A DNA stretch of 64,000 bases from JACOND01 sp965202795 (GCA_965202795.1 OZ241848.1:186001-250000), one strand, 5' to 3'. Counted from the stretch's first letter, positions 49,144 through 57,967 are shown. A program made the numbers and translations. The notes: generated from the sequence alone by a model not told the origin.

Positions 49144-49167
49144 ATGGCCGGCTTCGCGGCCGCTCCG
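49144..49167. repeat. Family A palindromic repeat at the IS right end
   Basis: ATGGCCGGCTTCGCGGCCGC follows the IS terminus after TTTTG. It corresponds to the palindrome next to the copies at 8404 and 15315. Confidence 0.72.
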
Positions 49168-49315
49168 CCATGGCCCGGCGCATGAAGCCTCCGCGCCACC
49201 GAACCTCCGCTGTTCCCCGCGGCCCCCTCAAGACCTGGGGCCAGACTCCCTCTTGACAGATCCGGGGCGGCAGGGCCATAGTGAAGCTCTATAGCCCTGT
49301 TGCGGAAAAACAGCA

Positions 49316-49342
49316 AAAATCCGCAATGGCGCTGCGGATTTT
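49316..49342 (+). terminator. Hairpin, terminator-like
   Basis: Ten-base arms AAAATCCGCA and TGCGGATTTT surround a 7-nt loop. The flanking A and T runs would let it work in both directions. It separates the IS region from the ATPase gene at 49481. Confidence 0.5.
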
Positions 49343-49480
49343 GCGCGCATGCCGGCTCGCATGGCGCATGAGAGGCGCAAAGCAGGGGGGAACAAACGGA
49401 CCATGCCCTGCCGGCATGTCAGAGGAATCAATTGGTCAGAGCCTGAAGCTGTAAATATCCTGTAACTATCAAGGGAAGCT

Positions 49481-50635
49481 ATGCTCTATAAAAGAAAGCT
49501 GAATCTGGCCCGGCTTCTTAAAAAGAAGTCTTTTTTTCTTTTTGGCCCCCGCGCCACAGGAAAAACAACCCTGATAAGCCAAACCCTGCGGGGGGCAAGG
49601 GTTTATGATCTTTTGGATGATGAAGCATACAGAAGGCTTTTAAAGCGGCCCCGGCTGCTGGAGGAGGAAAACAGCTCTCCCGGCCGGCTGATTGTGATTG
49701 ATGAGATACAAAAGCTTCCCTCCCTTTTAGATGAGGCTCACAGGCTGATTCAGAATAGGGGGCAGCGGTTTCTTCTTACAGGAAGCAGCGCCAGAAAGCT
49801 GAAAAGGCGCCCAGTGAATCTGCTTGCGGGAAGGGCATGGCAGGCTTCGCTTTTTCCTCTCTCCTATTCAGAAATCCCCCGCTTTGACCTGCTCAAATAT
49901 CTTAACCGCGGCGGGCTGCCCTCCGTCTATGACAGCTCAGAGCCAGAGGAGGAGCTGAGCGCGTATATCAGCCTTTACCTGAGGGAGGAAATACAAAACG
50001 AGGCGCTTGCAAGAAATGTCCCGGCCTTTGCGGAGTTTTTGGATTTGATCGCTTTGTCCAACGGCCGGGAAATCAGTTATGAGGGTTTTTCAAGGGATTT
50101 GCAGGTTTCCCCCAACACTTTAAAAAACTATATTGAAATATTAAACGACACTTTGCTTGGCTTTCAGCTTCACGGCTGGACAAAAACAAAAAAGCGGAAA
50201 GGCGCCTCCAGGGCCAAATATTATCTGTTTGATGTGGGGGCTGCCGGCGCGCTCTGCCGCCGCGGCGCTGTTAAGGGCAAAAGCGAGCTTTTTGGCCAGG
50301 TTTTTGAGCATTTTATTATTTTGGAGGTCAGGGCGTTTTTGAGCTATGCGAGGCGGCGGGAGGAAATGCGCTATTGGCGCGCCTCAGCCCGCTTTTCAAC
50401 AGGAGCGGCGGAGGCAGACCTCATCATTGGGGGCAAAACCGCGATAGAAATTAAATCAGCGGAGCTGATACAAGACAAGCATCTCAAGGGGCTTCGGCTG
50501 CTGAAAGAGGAAGGCATTATTCAAACATACATTGCTGTCTCGCTTGACAAAGAGCCTCGCGCCACAAAAGACGGAATCAAAATACTGCCCTGGGAGCTTT
50601 TTCTAAAAAAACTGTGGAAAGGGGAAATTATATAG
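49481..50635 (+). CDS. AAA-type ATPase, DUF4143 family (copy 2)
   Basis: The 384-residue protein has Walker A GPRATGKTT (22-30), Walker B RLIVIDEIQKLPSLL, sensor LLTGSSARKL, and a DUF4143 region with GGLPSVYD, YEGFSRDLQVSPNTLKNYIEIL and a C-terminal TGAAEADLIIGGKTAIEIKSAE with an E-x-K motif. AAGGGAAG lies before the ATG. It is only distantly similar to the 44607 product, so this is not a recent duplication. A family B repeat follows, as after copy 1. Confidence 0.85.
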   Translation: MLYKRKLNLARLLKKKSFFLFGPRATGKTTLISQTLRGARVYDLLDDEAYRRLLKRPRLLEEENSSPGRLIVIDEIQKLPSLLDEAHRLIQNRGQRFLLTGSSARKLKRRPVNLLAGRAWQASLFPLSYSEIPRFDLLKYLNRGGLPSVYDSSEPEEELSAYISLYLREEIQNEALARNVPAFAEFLDLIALSNGREISYEGFSRDLQVSPNTLKNYIEILNDTLLGFQLHGWTKTKKRKGASRAKYYLFDVGAAGALCRRGAVKGKSELFGQVFEHFIILEVRAFLSYARRREEMRYWRASARFSTGAAEADLIIGGKTAIEIKSAELIQDKHLKGLRLLKEEGIIQTYIAVSLDKEPRATKDGIKILPWELFLKKLWKGEII

Positions 50636-50688
50636 GCTATTGCTTCTGTCTTGACACAATGGAATCTTGACACAGCGGAAGTTATATT

Positions 50689-50880
50689 TTGCCAAAAAAA
50701 CCCGGGAAAACCTGGCAATTTTGCCCTCAGAGCCTGATCAGGGCGCGCATTTTCCGCCATCTCCCCGCCGAGCCTCTGCTTTTCCCCCTTGGCCTCTCAA
50801 CCCCGCAGCCCCGCGGCCCCGCGGCCCCGCAACACCGCAGCCAAGCGGCCGCTCCCCGGCCCTTCCCTTTATAAAGGGCT
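50689..50880. repeat. Family B dispersed GC-rich repeat, copy 3
   Basis: It shares AAAACCTGGCAATTTTGCCC, CCTGATCAGGGCGCGCATTT and the CCGCCATCTCCCC block with copy 2, and ends in CGGCCGCTCCCCGGCCC and the palindrome CCCTTTATAAAGGG, which could end transcription. Confidence 0.8.
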
Positions 50881-51036
50881 TTTGATGGCTGGCCCCGCGG
50901 CCCCGGGGGGGAAGCTCTTAAACCTGCCGAAAATTGCGGGCGCAGGATTAGATTTTTCCAGGGCGGATATTCCTGGAAGGCAGCCCAGGCAGCCCCCCGG
51001 CGCTGGGGCGGGGGGCTGCAGCATTACAGGCCCTGT

Positions 51037-51738
51037 TTAATGAATCCCTGAAGTGATCTCGCCGCTTTCCAGAAGGCCTCTGAAAACCCGCGCCTCGCCG
51101 CCAACCCGCGCATCGCCGCCAACCCGCACCCGCGCATCGCCGCCAACCAGCGCATGGCCGTAAACCTGCGCCTCGCCGTAAACCCATGCATTGCCGCCAA
51201 CCTGCGCCTCGCCGTAAACCCACGCATTGCCGCCAACCTGCGCATTGCCATAAACCCGCGCATTGTAGTTAACCAGCGCCTCGCCGTAAACCCACGCATG
51301 GCCGTCAACCTGCGCATTGCCGGCAACCCGCGCATGGCCGTAAACCTGCGCCTCGCCGTAAACCCACGCGCGGCCGTCAACCTGCGCATTGCCGCCAACC
51401 TGCGCATTGCCATAAACCCGCGCATGGCCGCCAACCTGCGCATTGCCGCCAACCAGCGCATGGCCGCCAACCCGCGCGGAGGCGCCAACCAGCGCATGGC
51501 CGCCAACCCGCGCATTGCCAAAAACCAGCGCATTATCGCAAACAGCCGCATCAGACTCAACAAAAGCCATCTTGGCCACAAAAGCTGTGGCCGCCACAAA
51601 CCCGCCTTCAGAGCCATCGAGGTTTGTATGCAGAGCGCCAACTATGCCGGGGCCGCAGGGATTGTCTTCCGCGGCGGCTGAAAAGCCGAACATCAGGAAA
51701 GCGCTCAAAAAAGCTGATTTTAAGTGATTGTGTTTCAT
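51037..51738 (-). CDS. Secreted left-handed beta-helix protein 3
   Basis: The 233-residue product (ATG 51738, ATGGAGGTATTT upstream) has the leader MKHNHLKSAFLSAFLMFGFSAAAE, the family region NPCGPGIVGAL to AAVCDNA, and about 26 hexapeptides such as VGGNAQ, VYGEAQ and VDGHAW. It ends LLESGEITSGIH, the tail pattern of the paralogues. The promoter -10 and leader match those of protein 1. The helix would have about eight or nine turns. An exported structural role is inferred. Confidence 0.72.
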   Translation of the reverse strand: MKHNHLKSAFLSAFLMFGFSAAAEDNPCGPGIVGALHTNLDGSEGGFVAATAFVAKMAFVESDAAVCDNALVFGNARVGGHALVGASARVGGHALVGGNAQVGGHARVYGNAQVGGNAQVDGRAWVYGEAQVYGHARVAGNAQVDGHAWVYGEALVNYNARVYGNAQVGGNAWVYGEAQVGGNAWVYGEAQVYGHALVGGDARVRVGGDARVGGEARVFRGLLESGEITSGIH

Positions 51739-52017
51739 AGAAATACCTCCATTTTTTTTATTTATGCTGGGAATATAGCGCCCGCTTGAGAAAAAAAAAG
51801 TGAAAAAAAGTGAAAAAGCGGCCCCCTCCGGCGGCGGGGCAGGGCATTGAGCTTTGGATAAGGGGGGTGTCTCATGCAAAGGGAGGCGCCTTGTAATCAC
51901 AGACGGGGGGGATCTTTTCCCTCGGGAAAAGCCAAGACTTTAGAGACAGTTTGTCTGGCAGGGGCAGGGCTTAGGGCTGAAACGCTCCCCCTGCAGGCCA
52001 GGGGCAGAGGCGGAGCT

Positions 52018-52145
52018 GCGGCTGCTCCGCCCAGGCCGGCATACGCCTCCCCGCTGAGCTTGCTCTGTCGGGACAGCCTTGCGGCCGCTTCTGTTTGTCT
52101 GGCCGGCCTATCGGCCGCTCCCCGGCCCCTCCCTTTATAAAGGGC
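52018..52145. repeat. Mixed repeat block: partial family B and two family A cores
   Basis: CCAGGCCGGCATACGCCTCC is the central part of family B. GGGACAGCCTTGCGGCCGCT and GGCCGGCCTATCGGCCGCTC are family A cores about 30 bp apart. The block closes with CCCTTTATAAAGGG as copy 3 of family B does. Confidence 0.7.
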
Positions 52146-52468
52146 TGGAAAACTCAAAACAAATCCCCGCAAAAACAGTTTTTTGAGGGTTTGAGGCGCG
52201 ATTTTCCGTTTTTTTGATTGTTTTTAGGTGATGCTCATGGCAAGCTGAAGTCAATTCAAGGCTGAGGGGGTGTAATTTTGGCAAAAAACGGCCCATCGCA
52301 AAAAAAAAACCGCTGGGTTTAGGGCTTTTAGCGGGCCGATTTTTTGAAAAACAGGCTGGAGGGCTTAACCTGCCCCGCCCGCCGCTTTCAAAAACGGGGG
52401 CAAAAAAGCCTGGGGATATGAAAAAACCAGCCCTGCCGCAGCCAATCAAACCAAAAAGGAGGGACGAT

Positions 52469-52693
52469 ATGTCTGATCATATAAAAGACAGGGAAGAAAC
52501 AACAAAAGATGAGCGCAAAAACAAAGAAAGCCAAAAACCCAGTTTTTGGGACTGGCTGATTCATGGAAAAGGCACTGTTTCAGAGCCTTGGCCCACAGCT
52601 AAAGAGGTTTTACAGTATGATTCTGTTAAAAAGGATATCAAAAAAGTTCAAAAGGCTTTTGACGCATATCAAGCTAAAAGCAAAAAGAGTTAA
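52469..52693 (+). CDS. Small charged protein, first gene of the AT-rich operon
   Basis: The 74-residue product starts at ATG 52469 behind AAAAAGGAGGGA. It is rich in Lys, Glu and Asp, with one aromatic cluster (PSFWDWLIHGKGTVSEPW) and a helical end (VKKDIKKVQKAFDAYQAKSKK). No family is recognised. The next gene begins 15 bp downstream. From here to 55087 the DNA is visibly richer in A and T than its surroundings. Confidence 0.6.
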   Translation: MSDHIKDREETTKDERKNKESQKPSFWDWLIHGKGTVSEPWPTAKEVLQYDSVKKDIKKVQKAFDAYQAKSKKS

Positions 52694-52707
52694 AATGAGG
52701 CTCTATA

Positions 52708-53520
52708 ATGCTGGAACTGCATAAATTGCTCTGGGTTATTCCTGGAGTTATTTTTATTCATATTTACAATAAGAGGAGGCCAGTTGACAGTATCAATTTA
52801 TCAGGCTGGTCTTATCTTTTTTCTTTAGTGATTGTAGCGGTTTTTATATGGCTACCTGTTGAGATTCTTTTTCAGGATAAATTAGATGTTTTTGGAAAGT
52901 GGGGAATTTTAGCCACACCAGCCGTTTCAGGGCTTCTGGCTTTTTTCATCGCCTTGGCGCTTGCCTCAAGTGAAATTATAAAATGGCCCAGCTGGCTTTA
53001 TTTATTTGCATCCCTGTTTATAACGGCAATAATATGGCTGTCTGTTGAGATTATTCTTGCCGGCGGATTGAGTTTTTTTGACAAGCCGCAGAAAACAGCG
53101 AATCTTTGGATACCTGTTATTTCTGGCATTATCTTTTTTATTTTAACTCCATTATTTATCAAGCTTTCAAATATTATATTTTTTAATATGCAGGATTCTT
53201 TTCTCATAGATTGTATCTATTGGGAAAATTTGCCTGTTATATTAAGCCTTCGGAATGATAAAGCATATATAGGCATTTTATTAAAATATCCTGAAAATCC
53301 AAGAGTAAGGCATGAATCTCAAACAATTTCTATTATACCTTTAGCAAGCGGAGGGAGGAATAGAAACACGAAAGAGGTAAAATGGGGGCTTTTCTATCCA
53401 CAGGACGCTCTGAAAGATTGTGAAATTTCAATCCCCAGAAATGAAATAGTTACTTTCGGAAAATTCAATGAGAAAGTTTTTGAGCATTTTAACAGCAGTC
53501 TGTTTAAAGAAAGCGGCTGA
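52708..53520 (+). CDS. Five-helix membrane protein with cytosolic C-terminal domain
   Basis: Hydrophobic helices lie at about residues 6-21, 34-55, 66-88, 94-115 and 131-151. The C-terminal 110 residues are soluble and beta-rich: LPVILSLRNDKAYIGILLKYP, ISIIPLASGGRNRNTKEVKWGLFYP, then an FGKFNEKVFEHF helix. The layout and the NDKAYIGILLKYP-type strand recall DUF6338-like proteins, but I am not certain. It is likely the membrane component of the operon. The 270-residue frame uses AT-rich codons unlike the core genes. Confidence 0.6.
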   Translation: MLELHKLLWVIPGVIFIHIYNKRRPVDSINLSGWSYLFSLVIVAVFIWLPVEILFQDKLDVFGKWGILATPAVSGLLAFFIALALASSEIIKWPSWLYLFASLFITAIIWLSVEIILAGGLSFFDKPQKTANLWIPVISGIIFFILTPLFIKLSNIIFFNMQDSFLIDCIYWENLPVILSLRNDKAYIGILLKYPENPRVRHESQTISIIPLASGGRNRNTKEVKWGLFYPQDALKDCEISIPRNEIVTFGKFNEKVFEHFNSSLFKESG

Positions 53521-53550
53521 TTCCGCTGCCGGCTTAATGAGGTTTTAGCC

Positions 53551-54114
53551 ATGAGCGATGTTTTAAATTTTAAGCCGGACTGGTATAAAATCACCAAGCT
53601 GATACACCCAAATATTTTGGAAGTAGAGGACACCTGGTTTGTCAAACTGAAAGGGGTTGGCGACAGCGCGCCAGGGGAAGAGCTAAACAAATGGCTGAAA
53701 GAGGGGAACATTGTCCGAGTCGTCCCTTACTGGCGAAACAATAAGGCCCGGATTGTGTCTGATGTCTGGCTGGGCCATACACATATCAACAGACAGTTTT
53801 CCTGTTATAAAAAGAGCACTCTTAAAAAGGATAATCTTATACAGGCTTTTAAGCGGTGGCATGGCATTAAAGATGATAATGGGTCTGAAAAAATGATAGC
53901 GGAACAGAAATTTATTGAGTCTTTTAACACAGCATGGTTTGAGGTTTCCGAAGCTGTTCAAAAGTCTTTTGCGCGCTGGAGAGACTGCTCCCTGCCTCAA
54001 AGAAGAGCAGGCTCAAGCCCTTCTGGAATAGATGAGGAACTGGCAGGAAAGAAAGGGGCGCGGGATCAAATGATTGAAGACTTTAATAACTGGGAGAAAA
54101 ACAATTATGAATGA
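53551..54114 (+). CDS. Small protein with an OB-fold/SNase-like region
   Basis: In the 187-residue product, residues 24-80 (DTWFVKLKGVGDSAPGEELNKWLKEGNIVRVVPYWRNNKARIVSDVWLGHTHINRQ, quoted here only as landmarks WFVKLKGVG, LKEGNIVRVVPY and VWLGHTHIN) follow the strand order of staphylococcal-nuclease-like OB folds, without the catalytic Arg/Glu set. The C-terminal half is helical and charged. It overlaps the next gene by 8 bp, so the two are translationally coupled. It could bind nucleic acid or protein; this is inference. Confidence 0.5.
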   Translation: MSDVLNFKPDWYKITKLIHPNILEVEDTWFVKLKGVGDSAPGEELNKWLKEGNIVRVVPYWRNNKARIVSDVWLGHTHINRQFSCYKKSTLKKDNLIQAFKRWHGIKDDNGSEKMIAEQKFIESFNTAWFEVSEAVQKSFARWRDCSLPQRRAGSSPSGIDEELAGKKGARDQMIEDFNNWEKNNYE

Positions 54115-55087
54115 GCATCTAAAAACCCTTATTGAAGATTACAGGCAAACAAACTGGAAGGCTCTTCTAAAAGAGGATTTGGGAAAATATCATTTAAAAG
54201 AAATAGAGCCGCATTTGGACTTTATAAAAAAAATTATTGACAGAATTATTGACAGCCCTTATTTAGGATCATTGCTTCAATCACAAAACTGCCAGAATCT
54301 TTTGCAGGATTTATTGCAGACATTTCTTCAGCATAGAAATCAAATTGCAGATAATAAAGACGCTAATCAGAACCAGCAAATAGTAAGCAATATCTCATTG
54401 TTCAAATCTTATATTGCAGAAAATTTTCACTCCTTGTTTGCTGCTTTAGACATTTATGAGAAGTCTCAGCCTGCAGAGCCTTTAGCAACAGATAAAGAAA
54501 GCTTGCTGTTTAAAGAAACGCAAAAAGAAATATCAAAAATTAAACAAATACAGAGTCAGCTTGCGGAACAGGCAGTCAAATCGGAGGCTTCCAGATATGG
54601 CGATTTTTTTAAAGATGAGGCGGAAAAAAACAAAAAATTGTCAAAGAAATTTGGAATAGCGATCATTGTCTGTTCTATTGCGGCGATTGTTTTTGCTCAC
54701 TGGCTTTTCAGATTTGACCAGAATATAGAGACAAGCAGTTTTGCTGAGCTGCTTATAAAAGGCGATATGATAAATAAGATTTTTATATTTTCCGTTATTC
54801 TTTTCGCAATATCCTTAATCAGAAAAGAATATTTGGCCCTCAGGCATCAATTCACCTTGAACACGCACAGACACAATGCCCTAAGCTCACACAAGAACAT
54901 TTCAGATGCCATAGAGAAAACGGGAAGCGCGCCAGATAAAGAAATATCAGATGCCATTCTTCTGGAGTTGGCAAAAGCCATGTTCAGCCCGCAGGACACC
55001 GGTTTTGTAAAAAGCCAGCCAGCCGCTGCTTCCGGGAATAGAATCATTGAAATTTCAAAATCTCTTGTCAGCCCCCCTAAAGAGTGA
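54107..55087 (+). CDS. Coiled-coil protein with two membrane helices, last gene of the AT-rich operon
   Basis: The 326-residue product starts at ATG 54107 inside the previous gene's end (ATGAATGA). The N-terminal 180 residues are helical, with a coiled coil around TQKEISKIKQIQSQLAEQAVKSEA. Two membrane helices follow (about 186-203, FGIAIIVCSIAAIVFAHWLF, and 224-242, KIFIFSVILFAISLI). A cytosolic tail has LRHQFTLNTHRHNALSSHKN and AILLELAKAMFSPQDTGF. I recall that last pattern from other membrane-helix proteins of unknown role in accessory regions. The gene ends 43 bp before a tRNA-Val. Confidence 0.58.
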   Translation: MNEHLKTLIEDYRQTNWKALLKEDLGKYHLKEIEPHLDFIKKIIDRIIDSPYLGSLLQSQNCQNLLQDLLQTFLQHRNQIADNKDANQNQQIVSNISLFKSYIAENFHSLFAALDIYEKSQPAEPLATDKESLLFKETQKEISKIKQIQSQLAEQAVKSEASRYGDFFKDEAEKNKKLSKKFGIAIIVCSIAAIVFAHWLFRFDQNIETSSFAELLIKGDMINKIFIFSVILFAISLIRKEYLALRHQFTLNTHRHNALSSHKNISDAIEKTGSAPDKEISDAILLELAKAMFSPQDTGFVKSQPAAASGNRIIEISKSLVSPPKE

Positions 55088-55130
55088 TCAGCAGCTTATG
55101 CCAAAAATAAAGGCAGGGCGGGAAAAGAGC

Positions 55131-55206
55131 TGGCAGGGGGCGCCGGCCTCGAACCGGCCACCTCCACTTTGTAAGAGTGGCGCTCTGCCAGATGAGCTAG
55201 CCCCCT
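55131..55206 (-). tRNA. tRNA-Val (anticodon UAC)
   Basis: The minus strand folds into a full cloverleaf: acceptor AGGGGGC/GCCCCCT, D stem GCTC/GAGC, anticodon stem CCACT/AGTGG with loop CTTACAA (anticodon TAC), variable AGGTG, T stem GCCGG/CCGGC with TTCGAGG, discriminator G and encoded CCA. It is 76 nt long. Its 3' end faces the AT-rich operon, the usual side for integration of islands. Confidence 0.95.
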
Positions 55207-55285
55207 GCCATCATCCCCCGCAGGGAAGCGGAGGATGGATTGCCTAAAAAAAACTGCCTCTCCGGCCTGAAAGCCCCCGCGCCGC

Positions 55286-55939
55286 TCAGTTTAAAGCCGC
55301 GCTGAAGTCATAATCCGCGCAAAGCGAGGATTTAAAATATGGCTCCGGCGCCATGGCGCCGGGCGTGATGTTCAAAGAGCTGTGATCCGGGAACTTGAGA
55401 ATAATTTTGCCCTCGGCATGCGCTATTTTCTCAAGAGCCTCGGCAAACATTTCAGAAGTCCAGCTGTCCGCCGCAAAAGGATGCTCAAGAGGCAGAATCC
55501 CTTTGTCTGCAATGACAAAAGGCGAGGGCATCGGCCATGGAGGGGGCCGGGAGCTGGAGCTGAACACAACAAGAGGCTTAGACGCCGCGCTTTCCCCCAA
55601 ATTTTGGGGCTTTTTCATCCCCAAACAAGAGGAGTTTCTAAAATCAAAGGCGCTTAACTTTGACAAAGACAGCTTAAATGTCCAGCTGTCTTTAGACATC
55701 GTCAGTGAAACAATATCGTACACTCTGGGCTTTCGCTCATCCCGGCCCTGAACATCATGAACAATTTCCTGGACAATGACAGAAAAAACACGCGCCGCAG
55801 CCTCTTCAGCGGCCTCCTCAGGGGCGGCTGCGCTGAAATCCGGATCCGCGAACACTTTTGAATCCGGGAAGACAGGGAAAAAAAATCCCGCCAGAGCCAT
55901 GCATAATTTTGCCAAGTTTTTTATTTTTGCGCCTCTCAT
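55286..55939 (-). CDS. Secreted hypothetical protein
   Basis: The 217-residue product has a signal peptide (residues 1-31, KLCMALAGFFFPVFPDSKVFA) and an Ala/Glu-rich start of the mature chain. The rest alternates strand-like segments, such as WTFKLSLSKLSAFDF and KPLVVFSSSSRPPPWPMPSPF, with two cysteines. No family is recognised. AGAGGTG precedes the ATG. A degenerate family A unit lies upstream at 55975-55996. Its periplasmic or outer-membrane location is inferred only from the signal. Confidence 0.55.
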   Translation of the reverse strand: MRGAKIKNLAKLCMALAGFFFPVFPDSKVFADPDFSAAAPEEAAEEAAARVFSVIVQEIVHDVQGRDERKPRVYDIVSLTMSKDSWTFKLSLSKLSAFDFRNSSCLGMKKPQNLGESAASKPLVVFSSSSRPPPWPMPSPFVIADKGILPLEHPFAADSWTSEMFAEALEKIAHAEGKIILKFPDHSSLNITPGAMAPEPYFKSSLCADYDFSAALN

Positions 55940-56208
55940 TTTAACACCTCTTCCTTATTTGGCCTGTTTGCTCTGGGCGGCCTCGCGGCTGCTCCCGCAG
56001 CCTCCCGCAAAAACGGCCTGTTTTTCCTGCCAGAGCCTCTTTTTATATCCCCCCCCGCCAGATCCCCGGTTTTACCGGGGAAGCTTTGCGGAAGGCGGCC
56101 TCCGCTTTTTGCCGGAACCCGCGGATTTTGCGGGCTGCCGGCCTCTAAACAAAACAATACAGTCTTTTTAAGCATAAGGCAACAGGCTTTTTTTGGCAAA
56201 TTCTGTTT

Positions 56209-57618
56209 TTACTTGATCAAAACCCTTATTGTTTCCGGCAAATAATAGCCGCCGCTGTTTCGGCATATATAGCGGGGCTGGCCCATATCCGGCTCTACCA
56301 GCTCGCGAAGCCTTTTAATCGTTACATAGATTTTGTTGTCATGGACCGCCGGGGAATACTCCTCCCCCCATATTTTTTCAACAAGAAGCTGCTTGGACAG
56401 CGGAATTCCCTGGCTTGAAATCAGGCGCTTCAGCAAATTTATAAGAATAAACTGATTGTTGAAACTGACAGCCCCCTTGTGGCGCTCAACAACTGACCGG
56501 TTTTCCATAAAAACAATCATATCATATTTTTCCGCTTTTTCCTTTGCGGCTTTGCTAATGATTTTTTTGCATTTTTCCAGACATCTGAAAAAAACCCGGC
56601 GGTCGGGGTCGGCGCTTTTTTCCGCCAGCCGGACAAAAACAGAAGCCTGGTCTAAATTGCCGTTTAAAGAGCAGTTATAGGCCAGCTCGCAAAAAATATA
56701 AGGCAGAATATGATCATTGCCTGTTTTGCTGGCCTCCTCATAGCGCTGCCACAGGATTTTTTCTATTTCTCCGCGGTCTTTTCGGAGCCTCCCCCCTTCA
56801 GCGGAAGCCTCAATATAAGTCTCAAAAGACATAACCATTAATTTGATTCTCTGTATAAACTGAAAGTTTTTTTGAATCGCTTTCAGCATGCTGCGGCGCA
56901 GGGCGCCTTCCCGGGGGGTTTCCGCTTTTGAATCGCGGAGCTGAAGGCCCTTTTTAAGGTTAAAAAGATGCTCCAAAAGAATTTTTAAGTTTGCCAGCTC
57001 GGCGGCGCATTTCTTATAGTCTTTAATTACATAGCAGCAGTCTATATAGACAAAAAGACAGTAGGCCACATCAATTTTGGCATGCATTTCCCTCAGAGGA
57101 TCCTGCGCGCTGACAGCCTCAGCATGCTCGTCAAGAGCCATATTCAAAGCGGCCTTTGCTTTTTGAAACGCGCTTTGATAATTCTTCTGACAGTCAAAAA
57201 GAAGGCAGCAGGCGGAGATGCCAAGCGCCCGGGCTGATTTCCGCAGGGAGAATTTTGCGCTGTTTTCCTCAAACTCCAGGTTCAGCCTTTCCAGGCGGGC
57301 TTTTTCCCCCATTTCATAATAGGCGAACATCAGCATAGAATAGCAGGAAATATAAGAATCAAAATCCTTTTCTTTTAAAAAATGATTTAACGCCGCTTCA
57401 AGATAGGGGAGGCTTTTTCGGAAACTCCCCGATCGAAAAAACAGCTCTCCCAGCTCAAAGCTGTGGAAAGCGGGCTTTTCCAAAGCCGGAGACGCCGGCC
57501 TCAGGGAAAAGCGGCTGGCAAAAAACTCCCGCGGCTCCGCAGCGGCGGCGCCTTCGCTTTCTTTATAAACAGCCTCCCCGGCGGCGGATTCGGGAAAAAC
57601 GCTAATTTCATCAGGCAT
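56209..57618 (-). CDS. TPR-winged helix transcriptional regulator
   Basis: ATG 57618 is chosen because GGAG lies 6 bp upstream; the frame extends 20 codons further. The 469-residue protein has a helical, TPR-like region (about 60-360; LGELFFRSGSFRKSLPYLEAAL, CELAYNCSLNGNLDQASVFV). The C-terminal OmpR-type winged helix reads SKQLLVEKIWGEEYSPAVHDNKIYVTIKRLREL and YICRNSGGYYL. There is no receiver domain. Such proteins bind DNA and respond to protein or peptide partners through the TPR part. The target is unknown; it is the only evident regulator in the window. Confidence 0.75.
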   Translation of the reverse strand: MPDEISVFPESAAGEAVYKESEGAAAAEPREFFASRFSLRPASPALEKPAFHSFELGELFFRSGSFRKSLPYLEAALNHFLKEKDFDSYISCYSMLMFAYYEMGEKARLERLNLEFEENSAKFSLRKSARALGISACCLLFDCQKNYQSAFQKAKAALNMALDEHAEAVSAQDPLREMHAKIDVAYCLFVYIDCCYVIKDYKKCAAELANLKILLEHLFNLKKGLQLRDSKAETPREGALRRSMLKAIQKNFQFIQRIKLMVMSFETYIEASAEGGRLRKDRGEIEKILWQRYEEASKTGNDHILPYIFCELAYNCSLNGNLDQASVFVRLAEKSADPDRRVFFRCLEKCKKIISKAAKEKAEKYDMIVFMENRSVVERHKGAVSFNNQFILINLLKRLISSQGIPLSKQLLVEKIWGEEYSPAVHDNKIYVTIKRLRELVEPDMGQPRYICRNSGGYYLPETIRVLIK

Positions 57619-57822
57619 GGCCAGCTCCAATTCCTTAAAAAGTGACAAAATCTTACAGCGGCCTGAGCAAAAAGTCACCCCCTAAAATCACAATTTTACA
57701 GTTTTTTAAAGCCCCCCGCCTGAAAGCATTCGGGCCGAAAGGCTAAAAAGCAATAATGTATAAAAATATTTTATACCATATAAAATATTTTGTTTGGTTT
57801 GTTGGGGGCAGCATTGTTTATC

Positions 57823-57967
57823 TGGACGGCCTAGCGGCCGTTCCCGCGCCTTCGCAAAGTGACGGACTTATCCAGAGGATGCTTTGTCTGGACGGCCGTT
57901 CCCGCGCCTTCGCGAAGTGACGGACTTATCCAGAGGATGCTTTGTCTGGACGGCCTAGCGGCCTTGC
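57823..57967. repeat. Tandem array of three family A units
   Basis: Three cores (TCTGGACGGCCTAGCGGCCG at 57821, a shortened GGACGGCCGTTCCC at 57890, and GGACGGCCTAGCGGCCTTGC near 57948) alternate with the flank GACGGACTTATCCAGAGGAT. The middle core lacks one arm. The array fills the gap between lon and the regulator. Confidence 0.85.

Noticed and set aside
51954..51968. Possible attachment-site partner of the tRNA-Val 3' end (TGGCAGGGGC)
   Set aside because: Only about nine matching bases in GC-rich DNA; not enough to call an att site for the AT-rich operon.
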